Below are positions 28,262 through 36,342 of a stretch of 64,000 bases of DNA, one piece after another (positions within the stretch are counted from its first letter, which is position 1; each line of letters opens with the position of its first letter). The position numbers and the translations under genes are program-made. The DNA is from an uncultured bacterium (lineage in GTDB: Bacteria > Gemmatimonadota > Gemmatimonadetes > Longimicrobiales > RSA9), in NCBI GenBank assembly GCA_937889645.1, contig CALBZE010000023.1:50996-114995 (forward strand). Reading direction: 5' to 3'. A model generated the notes under the pieces. It searched no databases, was not told the origin of the DNA, and worked only from the letters and a program-made list of their open reading frames with translations.

Positions 28262-29693
28262 GACTGGACCGATGGCTGCGACTCCGCCGGCGGCTGCGAT
28301 TCCCCATGAGGCAGCGGCTCCCCCCACGGCCGGGTGGGTGTTGCACGCCGAGATCGCCGTCGTCGGCGCGGGCCCGGCCGGGATCGCGGCGGCGTCGCGC
28401 GCGGCGGAGGCGGGTCGCGACGTCGTCGTCCTCGACGCCGCCCCGCGGCCCGGCGGGCAGATCTGGCGGCACCGGCGGCGCGAGGAGCTGCCGGCGCGGG
28501 CGCGCGCCTGGCTCGAGCGGTTCGACCGGTCCGGCGCGCGGCTGATCGCCGGGGCGCAGGTCGTGGACGCATGGACCGCCGCGGACGCGTGGGCCGCCGC
28601 GGGCTCGAGGGGCGCCGCGCCCGAGGGGTTCCGCCTCGTTGCCGAGGTCGACGGCGAGCGGCTGGAGGTGGCGGCCGACCGCGTGATCCTGGCCACGGGC
28701 GCGCGCGAGCTCTTCCTCCCCTTCCCCGGCTGGACGCTCCCCAACGTCTTCGGCGTGGGCGGCGCGCAGGCGCTGGTCAAGGCGGGCGCGTCGTTCGCCG
28801 GGAAGCGGGTCGTGGTCGCGGGGTCCGGGCCGTTGCTCCTCGCGGTCGGCGCGACGCTCGCCTCGCAGGGCGCGCGGGTGGCGGTCGTGGCGGAGCAGGC
28901 GAGTCGCGCGGCGCTCGCGCGCTTCGGTGCTGCGCTGCTCCTCCGGTCGCCCGGGCGGATCGCGCAGGCCGCGCGCCTCCGCTCCGCGCTCGGCGGCGCC
29001 CGGTACGCCGTCGGCTGCTGGGTCACGCGCGCCGACGGCGACGATGCCGTGCGGGAGGTCACGCTGACCGACGGCCGGCGGAGCTGGACCGAGCCGTGCG
29101 ACGTTCTCTGCACGGGCTACGGCCTCGTCCCGAACACGGAGCTGGCCGAGATGCTGGGGTGCGGGGTGGACGGCGGGCGGGTCCGGGTAGACGAGTGGCA
29201 GCGCACCTCGGTCGCCGGGGTGTACTGCGCGGGCGAGCCGACGGGGATCGCCGGCGTCGACGCGGCGCTGGCGGAGGGCGAGATCGCCGGGGCGCACGCA
29301 GTCGCCACGTCGGGTGCGGCGGGCACGCCGGGTACGGCAGGCGCGGCCGACGATCGGCGTCGCCTCTTCAGGATCCGGCGGCGAGAACACGGCGTCGCAC
29401 GCGCCCTCGAGCGCGCCTTCACCCTGCGCGCCGAGCTGCGCGATCTGCCGCGGGGCGACACGATCCTTTGCCGCTGCGAAGACGTCACCCGCGGGATGGT
29501 CGACCCCGCGTGGTCTTTCCGCCAGGCGAAGCTCTACACGCGTATCGGGATGGGCCCGTGTCAGGCGCGGGTCTGCGGGCCCGCGTGCGAGTTCCTGTTC
29601 GGGTGGCGCGGCCAGACGACGCGGGTGCCGACGGCGCCGGCGGAGGTACGGACGCTCGCGGGCGAGTCGGGCGGAGCGGGTGCGGAAGGATAG
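28254..29693 (+). CDS. FAD/NAD-binding oxidoreductase, large subunit of D-hydroxyproline dehydrogenase
   Basis: 479 aa. An N-terminal Ala/Pro-rich 25 residues precede a FAD motif (AVVGAGPAGIAAASRAAEAG), then PRPGGQIW, a second nucleotide fold VVVAGSGPLLLAVGATLA, and CAGEPTGIAG near 320. The C-terminal domain has cysteines CRCEDVTRG and GPCQARVCGP, the BFD-like [2Fe-2S] pattern of HcnB-type subunits. It overlaps the small subunit by 8 bp and is the last gene of the operon. A run of Gly/Thr/Ala (GAAGTPGTAGAA) links the domains. Confidence 0.87.
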   Translation: MGETGPMAATPPAAAIPHEAAAPPTAGWVLHAEIAVVGAGPAGIAAASRAAEAGRDVVVLDAAPRPGGQIWRHRRREELPARARAWLERFDRSGARLIAGAQVVDAWTAADAWAAAGSRGAAPEGFRLVAEVDGERLEVAADRVILATGARELFLPFPGWTLPNVFGVGGAQALVKAGASFAGKRVVVAGSGPLLLAVGATLASQGARVAVVAEQASRAALARFGAALLLRSPGRIAQAARLRSALGGARYAVGCWVTRADGDDAVREVTLTDGRRSWTEPCDVLCTGYGLVPNTELAEMLGCGVDGGRVRVDEWQRTSVAGVYCAGEPTGIAGVDAALAEGEIAGAHAVATSGAAGTPGTAGAADDRRRLFRIRRREHGVARALERAFTLRAELRDLPRGDTILCRCEDVTRGMVDPAWSFRQAKLYTRIGMGPCQARVCGPACEFLFGWRGQTTRVPTAPAEVRTLAGESGGAGAEG

Positions 29694-29765
29694 GCCGCGG
29701 CGCGCCTCGACGGGCGCCGGGACGCCGCGCGGCGGCGCACGTCCTGGCGCCGTTCGCAGCCGTCG

Positions 29766-32111
29766 TCACCGTCCCCCACCCGGCCGAGCCGGTCGGCCGA
29801 GCAGCTTCGGCGGTTCGTCGTCGCGCCATCGACGATCACGGCCCGGGGCGGTGGTCGCCGGCGGGCGACCGGCGTCGTGCGGGACGGGGCGGAGCGTGTC
29901 GGGCCGCGAGCGCGGCGGGCGTTTGGCGTCGCCGTCGGCCGCGCTGTCCGGGTCGGCGGGGATATGCCCGCCGCGGTTCCGCCACCGGGCGCGCCCGCTA
30001 TCCGGCTCCTCCACCGGCACGCCGAGGAGGTCCGGCCCGAGGCTGTCGGGCCAGGTCGGGTAGCCTGCCCGGCAGCTCGCCGGCGGCGTCGTGCCGGCCA
30101 GGAAGTACTCGCGCCGGGCGGCGCCGTACGGCGTGCACCACGATGGCAGCACGTTGCCGTACTCGTCGACCAGCCGCGCCTCCACCCCGGGCGGCACGGT
30201 CCACGCGGTGCCGGTCGGCGCGGTACGGCGCATGACGCGGCCCCAGACGGGCGCGGCCAGGCGGCCGCCGGTCGCGCCCGGGACGATCGTACGGCGCCGG
30301 TCGAACCCGATCCACACCCCGGCGACGCGGTCGGGCGTGAAGCCGACGAACCAGACGTCCGCGCCGTCGTTCGTCGTGCCGGTCTTGCCCGCGGCGGGGC
30401 CGGCGAATCCTTCGACGCGCACCGCGGTCCCCGTCCCCCGGTCCACGACGTCGCGCATGAGGTCCGTCGCCAGGAACGCCACGCCGGGGTCGAGCACCCG
30501 CCGCGACACCGACGGGTTGCGCAAGACGACCCGGCCGTTGCGATCGTCGACGCGGGTCACGAAGCGCGGCGTCGGCCGCTCGCCCAGCGTCGCGAACGCG
30601 GCGTACGCCGCGACCATCGACAACAGCGACACCTCGCCCGCCCCGATCACGACCGAGGGCACCGCGGGGAGCGGGCCGTCCAGCCCCAACCGCCGCGCCA
30701 TCTCCAGCACCGCGTCCAGCCCGATCTGCTCGGCCAGCCGGACCGTCGCCACGTTGCGCGACTGCACCAGCGCGGTCCGCATCGTGACCGCGCCCGCGTA
30801 CGAGCCGCCGAAGTTGCGGGGCGCCCAGACGGCACCGTTCGACATGACCCGCTGCAGCGGGAGGTCGGAGAGGACGTACGTCGCCGGGTAGCCGGCCGCG
30901 AGCGCCGCCGCGTAGACGAACGGCTTGAACGCGCTGCCGGGTTGACGCCGAGCCTGCGTCGCGCGGTTGAACTTCGAGTCCTCGAAGTCGCGCCCGCCGA
31001 CCAGCGCCAGGACGTCGCCGCTGCGCGCGTCCATGACGACGATCGCGCCCTGGAGGTAGTCGGTGCTCCCCGCCGCCTTCGTCGCGTCCGGGTCGTAAAC
31101 GGGATGCACGTATCGGCCGTACCGACCCGATTCGATCGCCTCGAGCTGCGCGGCCAGCTCCGACTCCGCCGCCGCCTGCACCGACAGGTCGAGCGTCGTG
31201 TGGATCGTGTACCCCTCCGTGTAAACCGACTCGCCCAGCCGGTCCTCTACCTCGCGGCGGACCTCTTCGACGAAGTACGGCGCACGCGCCGCCAGGTCCA
31301 CGGAGCCCCGACCGAGTTGCAGCGGCTCGTTCATCGCGGCGTCGGCTTCGGCCGCCGCGACCCTGCCCTGCGCCGCCATCATCCGCAGAACGACCGTCCG
31401 TCGCCGCAGCGCCGCGTCGGGGTTGGCCCGCGGGTTCAGCCGGTTCGGCGCGCGGATCACGCCGGCCAACAGCGCGCTCTCCGCCAGCGTCAACTCCGAG
31501 GCCGGCTTGCCGAAATATTCCTGCGACGCCGCTTCGATCCCCCAGGCGCCGCCGCCGAAGTAGATCTGGTTCAGGTACATCTCGAGGATCTGCCGCTTGG
31601 TGAAGCGGGCCTCGATCTCCTTCGCCACCCGCATCTCGGCGAGCTTGCGCGAGAGCGTGCGCTCGCGCAGCGGCAGGCGCTCGGGGAAGACGCTCCGCGC
31701 GAGCTGCATCGTGATCGTGCTGAACCCCTCGACGATGCGGCGCGCCCGCACGTTCGACCACGCGGCGCCCAGCACCCGTGGCCAGTCCACGCCGTCGTGC
31801 TCCCAGAAGCGGCGATCCTCGACGGCGACGAAGGCGGCGGGCACGTACGGGGGCAGCGAGTCCAGCGAGACGATCACCCGGTGGACCCGGTACAGCTTCG
31901 CGATCTCCCGCCCCTCGCGGTCGACCACGATGGACGCCTCGTCAGGAACGTACCCCTTCAGGCGTTCTACATCGGGGCAGCCTTTCAACCCGCAGCGATC
32001 CCATAGGATCCAGGCGATCATCGCCGCCAGGGCGATGACGACGAGAACGGCTGCCAGCGCGCGCCCCGCCGGTCGATGCCGCCGGCCCCGGATCGCTTCT
32101 TGCACGCACAC
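29766..32111 (-). CDS. class A penicillin-binding protein (transglycosylase/transpeptidase)
   Basis: 781-aa bifunctional peptidoglycan synthase. One N-terminal membrane anchor (ALAAVLVVIALAAMIAWILW, 18-37), a GT51 domain with catalytic Glu98 in VEDRRFWEHDG and FSTITMQLAR, and a transpeptidase domain with Ser393 in SAFKPF, SRN in QSRNVAT and KTGTTND at 576. The C-terminal 120 residues are Pro/Arg-rich and extend the family core. The start is GTG at 32111, with a second in-frame GTG two codons in; no good Shine-Dalgarno. Divergent from the Trp-rich protein gene. Confidence 0.9.
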   Translation of the reverse strand: MCVQEAIRGRRHRPAGRALAAVLVVIALAAMIAWILWDRCGLKGCPDVERLKGYVPDEASIVVDREGREIAKLYRVHRVIVSLDSLPPYVPAAFVAVEDRRFWEHDGVDWPRVLGAAWSNVRARRIVEGFSTITMQLARSVFPERLPLRERTLSRKLAEMRVAKEIEARFTKRQILEMYLNQIYFGGGAWGIEAASQEYFGKPASELTLAESALLAGVIRAPNRLNPRANPDAALRRRTVVLRMMAAQGRVAAAEADAAMNEPLQLGRGSVDLAARAPYFVEEVRREVEDRLGESVYTEGYTIHTTLDLSVQAAAESELAAQLEAIESGRYGRYVHPVYDPDATKAAGSTDYLQGAIVVMDARSGDVLALVGGRDFEDSKFNRATQARRQPGSAFKPFVYAAALAAGYPATYVLSDLPLQRVMSNGAVWAPRNFGGSYAGAVTMRTALVQSRNVATVRLAEQIGLDAVLEMARRLGLDGPLPAVPSVVIGAGEVSLLSMVAAYAAFATLGERPTPRFVTRVDDRNGRVVLRNPSVSRRVLDPGVAFLATDLMRDVVDRGTGTAVRVEGFAGPAAGKTGTTNDGADVWFVGFTPDRVAGVWIGFDRRRTIVPGATGGRLAAPVWGRVMRRTAPTGTAWTVPPGVEARLVDEYGNVLPSWCTPYGAARREYFLAGTTPPASCRAGYPTWPDSLGPDLLGVPVEEPDSGRARWRNRGGHIPADPDSAADGDAKRPPRSRPDTLRPVPHDAGRPPATTAPGRDRRWRDDEPPKLLGRPARPGGGR

Positions 32112-32139
32112 GAGCGGCCACGGGGCAAGGACGATACCA

Positions 32140-32168
32140 TTGCACGGCGGGTGCCGGCGTCATAGTCT
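32140..32168 (+). promoter_or_regulatory. promoter of the Trp-rich secreted protein gene
   Basis: TTGCAC (32140-32145), 17 bp, TAGTCT (32163-32168). The predicted start near 32175 leaves a leader of about 57 nt to the ATG at 32232. Confidence 0.5.
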
Positions 32169-32231
32169 TCAACACGGTGCGGAACGCGGCGCGGATCGTC
32201 CGCCCCGCACGGTGCCGGAAGGAGTGGAGCC

Positions 32232-33428
32232 ATGCGTATTCACGGTGCATTGCGGCTCGCCGCCGCGACGGTCTTCGCTCTCGCCCTGGCCGCGGCTCCG
32301 GCGATTGCGAGGCAGTCGTCGGACGACCAGCGGGTCAGGCCCGAAAGCAAAGCCACGCGTGATCCCGTCGTGCGGAGCCCGGCCGCGGAACGGTCGCCGA
32401 CGATCAACCGGCCCCCGACGCAGCCAGCCACCCAGCCGACCATCCGGCGCGACTTCCCGCGCAACGACCCGGCGGACCGCTTGCGGCAGCCCAACCGGGA
32501 CGCCCGCATCGAGCGAGAGATGATCCGGAACCGAGAACGGTTCCCCGAGCGGCAGGAGATCCGGCTGGATGCCCCGACGTCGTCGACCAGGGGCCGTCAG
32601 GGCGGCTCGGTGTCGGCCGGCTCGCTGACCGAGGCGGTCATGGCGGCCGACGATGGCGCCGTCGTACTGCGACTCGACGGATACAGCCCCGCCGAGCGCG
32701 CACGCATCCTCCTGGAGCTCCAGGATCTCCTGACCCGCCAGCAGCTCGAGGCGAACAAGGAAACCACGACTCGAGACGAGGAGACGGAGATCGCCAAACC
32801 GTCGGACGGGCCGGAGTCGCCTCACGTGCCCAACCGGGAGCGCGGCCGGCTCGTGCCGCCGCCCGACGACCCCGGCGATGACGGCGACGACGGCGCGACG
32901 ACTCCTCCGATCACCAGCGGCGGCAATTCCGTCGTCTGGGGCTGGGGCATGTGGGGGTGGTGGTACCGCAACCGCTGGTCCAGGTTCTGCGCCTCCGAGG
33001 CGCGCTGGTACGACCTGTCGCCGGCCGATCGCTGGGAACTCTCTCGCGCCTTCTTCGGAAGCTGGTCGCCGCTGTGGGGCTTCGGCTTCGGACCCAGCTG
33101 GCTGTACGCGGACGAGATCGGCTGCCCCGACCGCGAGATGCTCGGATACCAGATGACCTGGGACGAATACGTCCGCCGGTTCGAGGCCAAGAAGAAGGAC
33201 TCGCGCGATGAGGCGGTCTCCTGCGCGCGCGTGACCGTCCACCGGTTCGACGGCGCCGCGGCCAGCTTCCAGGTCGAGATGCCGGCCCTCGGCGCGGAGA
33301 CGCTCAACGAGCTGCAAGAAGCCATCTCCAAGCGCCTCTACGAGGGCGAGGCCGTCGAGCTAGCGGTCGTCCTGAGGCCCGGCGACGTCGAGAAGTTCTC
33401 GGTCGACGCCTGCCAGGCCGGGAACTGA
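32232..33428 (+). CDS. secreted hypothetical protein with Trp-rich centre, 398 aa
   Basis: Signal peptide (LRLAAATVFALALAAAPAIARQ). Then a disordered Arg/Pro/Thr-rich stretch, a helical segment (AVMAADDGAVVLRLDGYSPAERARILLELQDLL), an acidic linker (PPPDDPGDDGDDG) and a strikingly Trp-rich run WGWGMWGWWYRNRW. A C-terminal domain contains four or five Cys (FCASEARWYD, GCPDREM, VSCARVTVHRF, VDACQ). No family recognised; the cysteines could form disulfides outside the cytoplasm. GGAAGGAG precedes the ATG and a strong terminator follows. Confidence 0.65.
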   Translation: MRIHGALRLAAATVFALALAAAPAIARQSSDDQRVRPESKATRDPVVRSPAAERSPTINRPPTQPATQPTIRRDFPRNDPADRLRQPNRDARIEREMIRNRERFPERQEIRLDAPTSSTRGRQGGSVSAGSLTEAVMAADDGAVVLRLDGYSPAERARILLELQDLLTRQQLEANKETTTRDEETEIAKPSDGPESPHVPNRERGRLVPPPDDPGDDGDDGATTPPITSGGNSVVWGWGMWGWWYRNRWSRFCASEARWYDLSPADRWELSRAFFGSWSPLWGFGFGPSWLYADEIGCPDREMLGYQMTWDEYVRRFEAKKKDSRDEAVSCARVTVHRFDGAAASFQVEMPALGAETLNELQEAISKRLYEGEAVELAVVLRPGDVEKFSVDACQAGN

Positions 33429-33450
33429 GCGCTCGCCGACTCGCGAATCC

Positions 33451-33495
33451 GGAGCGCGGGGTGTGGCCGGTCGATCCGCCGCCACACCCCGCTCC
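33451..33495 (+). terminator. intrinsic terminator after the Trp-rich protein gene
   Basis: GCGGGGTGTGGC (33456-33467) pairs with GCCACACCCCGC (33481-33492), 13-nt loop, followed by TCCCGTTT. It isolates the paa promoter that lies 90 bp downstream. Confidence 0.7.
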
Positions 33496-33582
33496 CGTTT
33501 CCGGCGCCGCCACCGCACGCCGAACCGGGCCGCGCGATCGAGAGCCCCGGCCGCCGTGCCGGGCGCCGTCTTGCATCCACCC

Positions 33583-33611
33583 TTGACTCCGCCGAAGCCG
33601 GCGTCTAGTGT
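33583..33611 (+). promoter_or_regulatory. paa operon promoter
   Basis: TTGACT (33583-33588), 17-bp spacer, TAGTGT (33606-33611). The start point near 33618 falls on the operator palindrome, so a bound repressor would block initiation. Confidence 0.7.
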
Positions 33612-33616
33612 ACGTA

Positions 33617-33632
33617 TCGAACGATCGTTCGA
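33617..33632. promoter_or_regulatory. PaaR-type operator palindrome
   Basis: Perfect 16-bp palindrome TCGAACGATCGTTCGA. Its core fits CNAACGNNCGTTNG, the pattern known for the TetR-family phenylacetyl-CoA-responsive repressor PaaR of Thermus. It overlaps the predicted transcription start and lies 15 bp before paaA. No tetR-type gene is in the window, so the repressor must be unlinked. Confidence 0.72.
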
Positions 33633-33647
33633 ACAGCGGAGCCGACC

Positions 33648-34592
33648 ATGAGCCAGCTGACCGAAGAACAACTCAAAGAGAAGGTCCAGAACGGCTACAT
33701 CCTGGAATCGCCGGACGAGATGACCGAAGGGTACCGGAAGGCGCTGATCGTGCAGCTCACGGTCCAGGGCGACACGGAGCTGATCAGCGCGCCGGCGTAC
33801 TGGATGGCCGCGCAGCACGCGCCGTCCACGAACACGCAGGTCTCGGCGGTCGCGATCATCCAGGACGAGCTGGCGCACGCGAACATCGCGTACCGGATCC
33901 TGGAGGACCTGGGCGTGAGCCGCGAGAAGCTGCTGTACGACCGTGCGCCGCACGAGTTCAAGCATCCGTACGGCTTCGACCAGCCGCTCGACAGCTGGGT
34001 CGAGCTGGTGGTGGCGAACGCGTTCTACGACCGCGCCGGTTTCACGCTCCTGGGCGACGTCTACCAGAACACGAGCTACGGTCCGCTGAAGCGAGCGCTG
34101 GTGAAGGTGGACCTCGAGGAGAATTTCCACCTGCGCCACGGCGAGAACTGGCTCAAGCGCCTGGCCAAAATGGGCGGCGAGGTGAAGGAGCAGCTCCAGC
34201 GGGCGATCGACTGGATGTTCCCGATGACGGTCGAGTGGTTCGGGCTGCCGGACCACCTGAAGCGGCACAGCGACCAGCTGGAGTACCGGCTGAAGGGGAT
34301 GACGAACGACCAGCTGCGCCAGAAGTGGATGTCGGCGACGGTGCCGCTGTGCGAGCAGAACGGGCTGAAGGTCCCGGCGCACTGGGACGAGGCGCGTCAG
34401 GAGTACGTGCTGGAGTATCCGTTCCCGTGCCGGTACGACGCGGAGGCCAAGCGGTGGCTCTTCGAGGAGGGCGAGATCACCTGGGACGAGGTGTTCGCGC
34501 GCTGGAAGGGACGCGGCCCGATGAACGAGTTCTACGTCGAGTCGGTGCGTCGGAGCCACGGCCCGCTCAAGTCGATGCTGGCGGCCGCATGA
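33648..34592 (+). CDS. paaA: 1,2-phenylacetyl-CoA epoxidase subunit PaaA
   Basis: 314-aa catalytic subunit of the multicomponent diiron oxygenase that epoxidises phenylacetyl-CoA. Ferritin-like helices carry the iron-ligand segments (IIQDELAHANIAYRI and DLEENFHLRHGENW). Length and C-terminus (GPMNEFYVESVRRSHGP) match the family. GGAG lies 7 nt before the ATG. The last four bases ATGA overlap the next gene. First gene of the paa operon, under the promoter/operator just upstream. Confidence 0.92.
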   Translation: MSQLTEEQLKEKVQNGYILESPDEMTEGYRKALIVQLTVQGDTELISAPAYWMAAQHAPSTNTQVSAVAIIQDELAHANIAYRILEDLGVSREKLLYDRAPHEFKHPYGFDQPLDSWVELVVANAFYDRAGFTLLGDVYQNTSYGPLKRALVKVDLEENFHLRHGENWLKRLAKMGGEVKEQLQRAIDWMFPMTVEWFGLPDHLKRHSDQLEYRLKGMTNDQLRQKWMSATVPLCEQNGLKVPAHWDEARQEYVLEYPFPCRYDAEAKRWLFEEGEITWDEVFARWKGRGPMNEFYVESVRRSHGPLKSMLAAA

Positions 34593-35020
34593 GCGATCGG
34601 GTCGCGGAGCAGGTTGGCGTAGCGGGCGTGGCGACGCCGGGCGCGGCGGGCGCCGGAGCGCACGGCGCGCCGGACGTGCCGGCGGAGCTGCCGTCGTTCG
34701 TGGACGTGCGGCCGGGGACGGGTCCGTTGTGGACGGCGCTCCGGGAGGTCCTGGACCCGGAGTTCCCGATCAGCGTCGTCGACCTGGGGCTGGTCTACGA
34801 CATCCGGCGCGACGGCGGTCGGGTCGAGGTGGACGTGACGTTCACGGCGATGGCGTGCCCGTGCATGGACTTCATCAAGGACGACATCCGCGAGCGGCTC
34901 GAGCGGGAGCCGGGCGTGGACGAGGTCGCGGTCAACGTGGTCTGGGACCCGCCGTGGACGCGCGAGCGGCTGAGCGAGGCGGCGCGGGAGCAGCTGCGTC
35001 GGTTCGGCGTGGCGGCGTAG
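34589..35020 (+). CDS. PaaD N-terminal (MIP18/DUF59) part as a separate protein
   Basis: 143 aa. After a 30-residue Ala/Gly-rich start comes a DUF59 domain: REVLDPEFPISVVDLGLVYDIR, VDVTFTAMACPCMDFIKDDI, ERLEREPGVDEVAVNVVWDPPW. This is the iron-sulfur-assembly-type domain that forms the first two thirds of PaaD. The zinc-finger third of PaaD is missing here and is found as its own gene at 36127-36327, after paaB and paaC. ATG overlaps the paaA stop by 4 bp. Probable role: maturation of the Fe or Fe-S centres of the epoxidase system. Confidence 0.82.
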   Translation: MSDRVAEQVGVAGVATPGAAGAGAHGAPDVPAELPSFVDVRPGTGPLWTALREVLDPEFPISVVDLGLVYDIRRDGGRVEVDVTFTAMACPCMDFIKDDIRERLEREPGVDEVAVNVVWDPPWTRERLSEAAREQLRRFGVAA

Positions 35021-35108
35021 AGGCGACGCGGCGAAGGAGCGCCGGCGCGGCGGATTGCCGGGACGGCGAGTGACGGATCGGTTCGGTCCGGGTGACGAGA
35101 ATCACGGT

Positions 35109-35318
35109 ATGAGCACGGTCTACGAGGTCTTTGCCAGGAAAGCGCGGGGCGAGCCGCTGCGGCACATCGGGTGGCTGACGGCGCCGGACGACGATCTGGC
35201 GCGTGTCTACGCGTACCAGATGTACGACGAGGAGCGCTGGTTCGACATGTGGGTCGCGCCGAGGGACCGGCTCCTGGAAGTCTTCAATTCCGATCGCAAC
35301 ACGGCGTTGGGGCGTTGA
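35109..35318 (+). CDS. paaB: 1,2-phenylacetyl-CoA epoxidase subunit PaaB, short form
   Basis: 69 aa; the family is usually about 90-95. Core pattern retained: VYEVFARKARGEPLRHIGWLTAPDDDLARVYAYQMYDEERWFDMWVAPRD (given in the protein as one block), corresponding to EVFxxxxxGEPHxHxGsxxAxDxExAxxxAxxxYxRRxExxxxWVVPR. The R-R/E-G insert before the final strand is missing. PaaB bridges AC heterodimers in the complex. It starts at ATG 35109 after an 88-bp gap with a weak ribosome site, and paaC begins 2 bp after its stop. Confidence 0.8.
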   Translation: MSTVYEVFARKARGEPLRHIGWLTAPDDDLARVYAYQMYDEERWFDMWVAPRDRLLEVFNSDRNTALGR

Positions 35319-35320
35319 AC

Positions 35321-36127
35321 ATGGCGACGACGGTCGAGGCGGCCGGGCTCACGGCCGCGGCGAAGGAGGCGGTGCGCGACCTGATCCTGGTGCTCGCGGA
35401 CAGCAAGCGACTGCTGGGGATGCGGTACGGCCAGTGGATTCTGGGCGCTCCGGAGCTGGAGGCCGGGATCGCGTGCGCGGCGATGGCGCAGGACGAGTGG
35501 GGCCATGCCCGTCTCTTCTACGCGCTGCTGAAGGACTTCGGCGAAGACGTGGCGATGCTGGAGCACGGCCGGGAGCCGCACCAGTACGCGAGCATCGAGG
35601 CGCTGGACGCGGAGCCGGCGGACTGGTTCGGCTTCGTCGCGATGAACGCGCTGGTCGACACGGCGCTGTCGGTCCAATGCGAGGCGCTACGCGGCTCGTC
35701 GTACGCGCCGCTGGCGCAGCGCGTCGAGAAGCTGCTCGACGAGGAGCGCTTCCACGGCGCGCACGGCACGGCGTGGTTCAACCGCCTGGCCCGGGCGGGC
35801 GGCGACGCGGCGGACGCGCTGGCGGCCGCGGCCGAGGCGACGGTCCCGGGGATCCTCCGGTGGTTCGGCCCGGACTCGGATCGCGCGCGGCTGATGGTCG
35901 AGGCCGGCGTCGTCGACGCCGCCGGGAGTGCATTGCGCGAGCGGTACCTCGAGCGGATCGGCGGGCTGCTGGACGCGCTGGGTGCGCGGGGCGCCGCGAT
36001 GCGGTCGCATGCGCCGTCGTTCGACGGCTTCGACGAGGCGCGGCGCCGCGTCTCGACGACGGGGCCGGACGGCGAGACGGTCGCGCGGATCCGCGGCGAC
36101 AAGAACCGGATGTTCCTGGTCGACTGA
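35321..36127 (+). CDS. paaC: 1,2-phenylacetyl-CoA epoxidase subunit PaaC
   Basis: 268-aa ferritin-like structural partner of PaaA. Characteristic segments: LADSKRLLGMRYGQWILGAPELEAGIACAAMAQDEWGHARLFY in consecutive pieces, DWFGFVAMNALVDTALSVQCEAL, and DEERFHGAHGTAW. It is needed for PaaA stability and activity. ATG 2 bp after paaB and a TGATG overlap with the zinc-ribbon gene show tight operon packing. Confidence 0.9.
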   Translation: MATTVEAAGLTAAAKEAVRDLILVLADSKRLLGMRYGQWILGAPELEAGIACAAMAQDEWGHARLFYALLKDFGEDVAMLEHGREPHQYASIEALDAEPADWFGFVAMNALVDTALSVQCEALRGSSYAPLAQRVEKLLDEERFHGAHGTAWFNRLARAGGDAADALAAAAEATVPGILRWFGPDSDRARLMVEAGVVDAAGSALRERYLERIGGLLDALGARGAAMRSHAPSFDGFDEARRRVSTTGPDGETVARIRGDKNRMFLVD

Positions 36128-36327
36128 TGGGTGCGTCGCGACGGACCCGTTCGTGGACCACGGTGACGGCGGCGGACCTCGGGCTCCCCGACCGGCCGCC
36201 GTGCCCGTTCTGCTCCAGCGACGACACGGAACTGCACGCGCCGTTCGGTTCGCAGCTCTCGGTCGTGACCTACTGGTGTCACGGCTGCCGCACGGCGTTC
36301 GAGTGGTTCAAGTGGGATCCCAGGTGA
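36127..36327 (+). CDS. PaaD C-terminal zinc-ribbon as a separate protein
   Basis: 66 aa. The sequence PCPFCSSDDTELHAPFGSQL followed by VVTYWCHGCRTAFEWFK has the same layout as the end of PaaD (CPxCGS, then FGST, then CxxCxEPFxYFK): four Cys in two CxxC knuckles and the terminal aromatic-Phe-Lys block. It therefore supplies the domain missing from the DUF59 gene at 34589. ATG overlaps the paaC stop (TGATG). No paaE reductase gene follows, so electrons must come from an unlinked reductase. Confidence 0.8.
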   Translation: MGASRRTRSWTTVTAADLGLPDRPPCPFCSSDDTELHAPFGSQLSVVTYWCHGCRTAFEWFKWDPR

Positions 36328-36342
36328 GGGCACCCCAGGCTT

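Noticed and set aside
26261..29113. Minus-strand frame of 950 codons opposite the hydroxyproline dehydrogenase genes
   Set aside because: The plus strand has three intact cofactor-binding proteins with overlapping starts and stops; the antisense product is low complexity.
34589..36327. Frameshift or assembly error explaining the two half-PaaD genes
   Set aside because: The halves are 1.1 kb apart with two intact genes between them and tight overlaps at both junctions.
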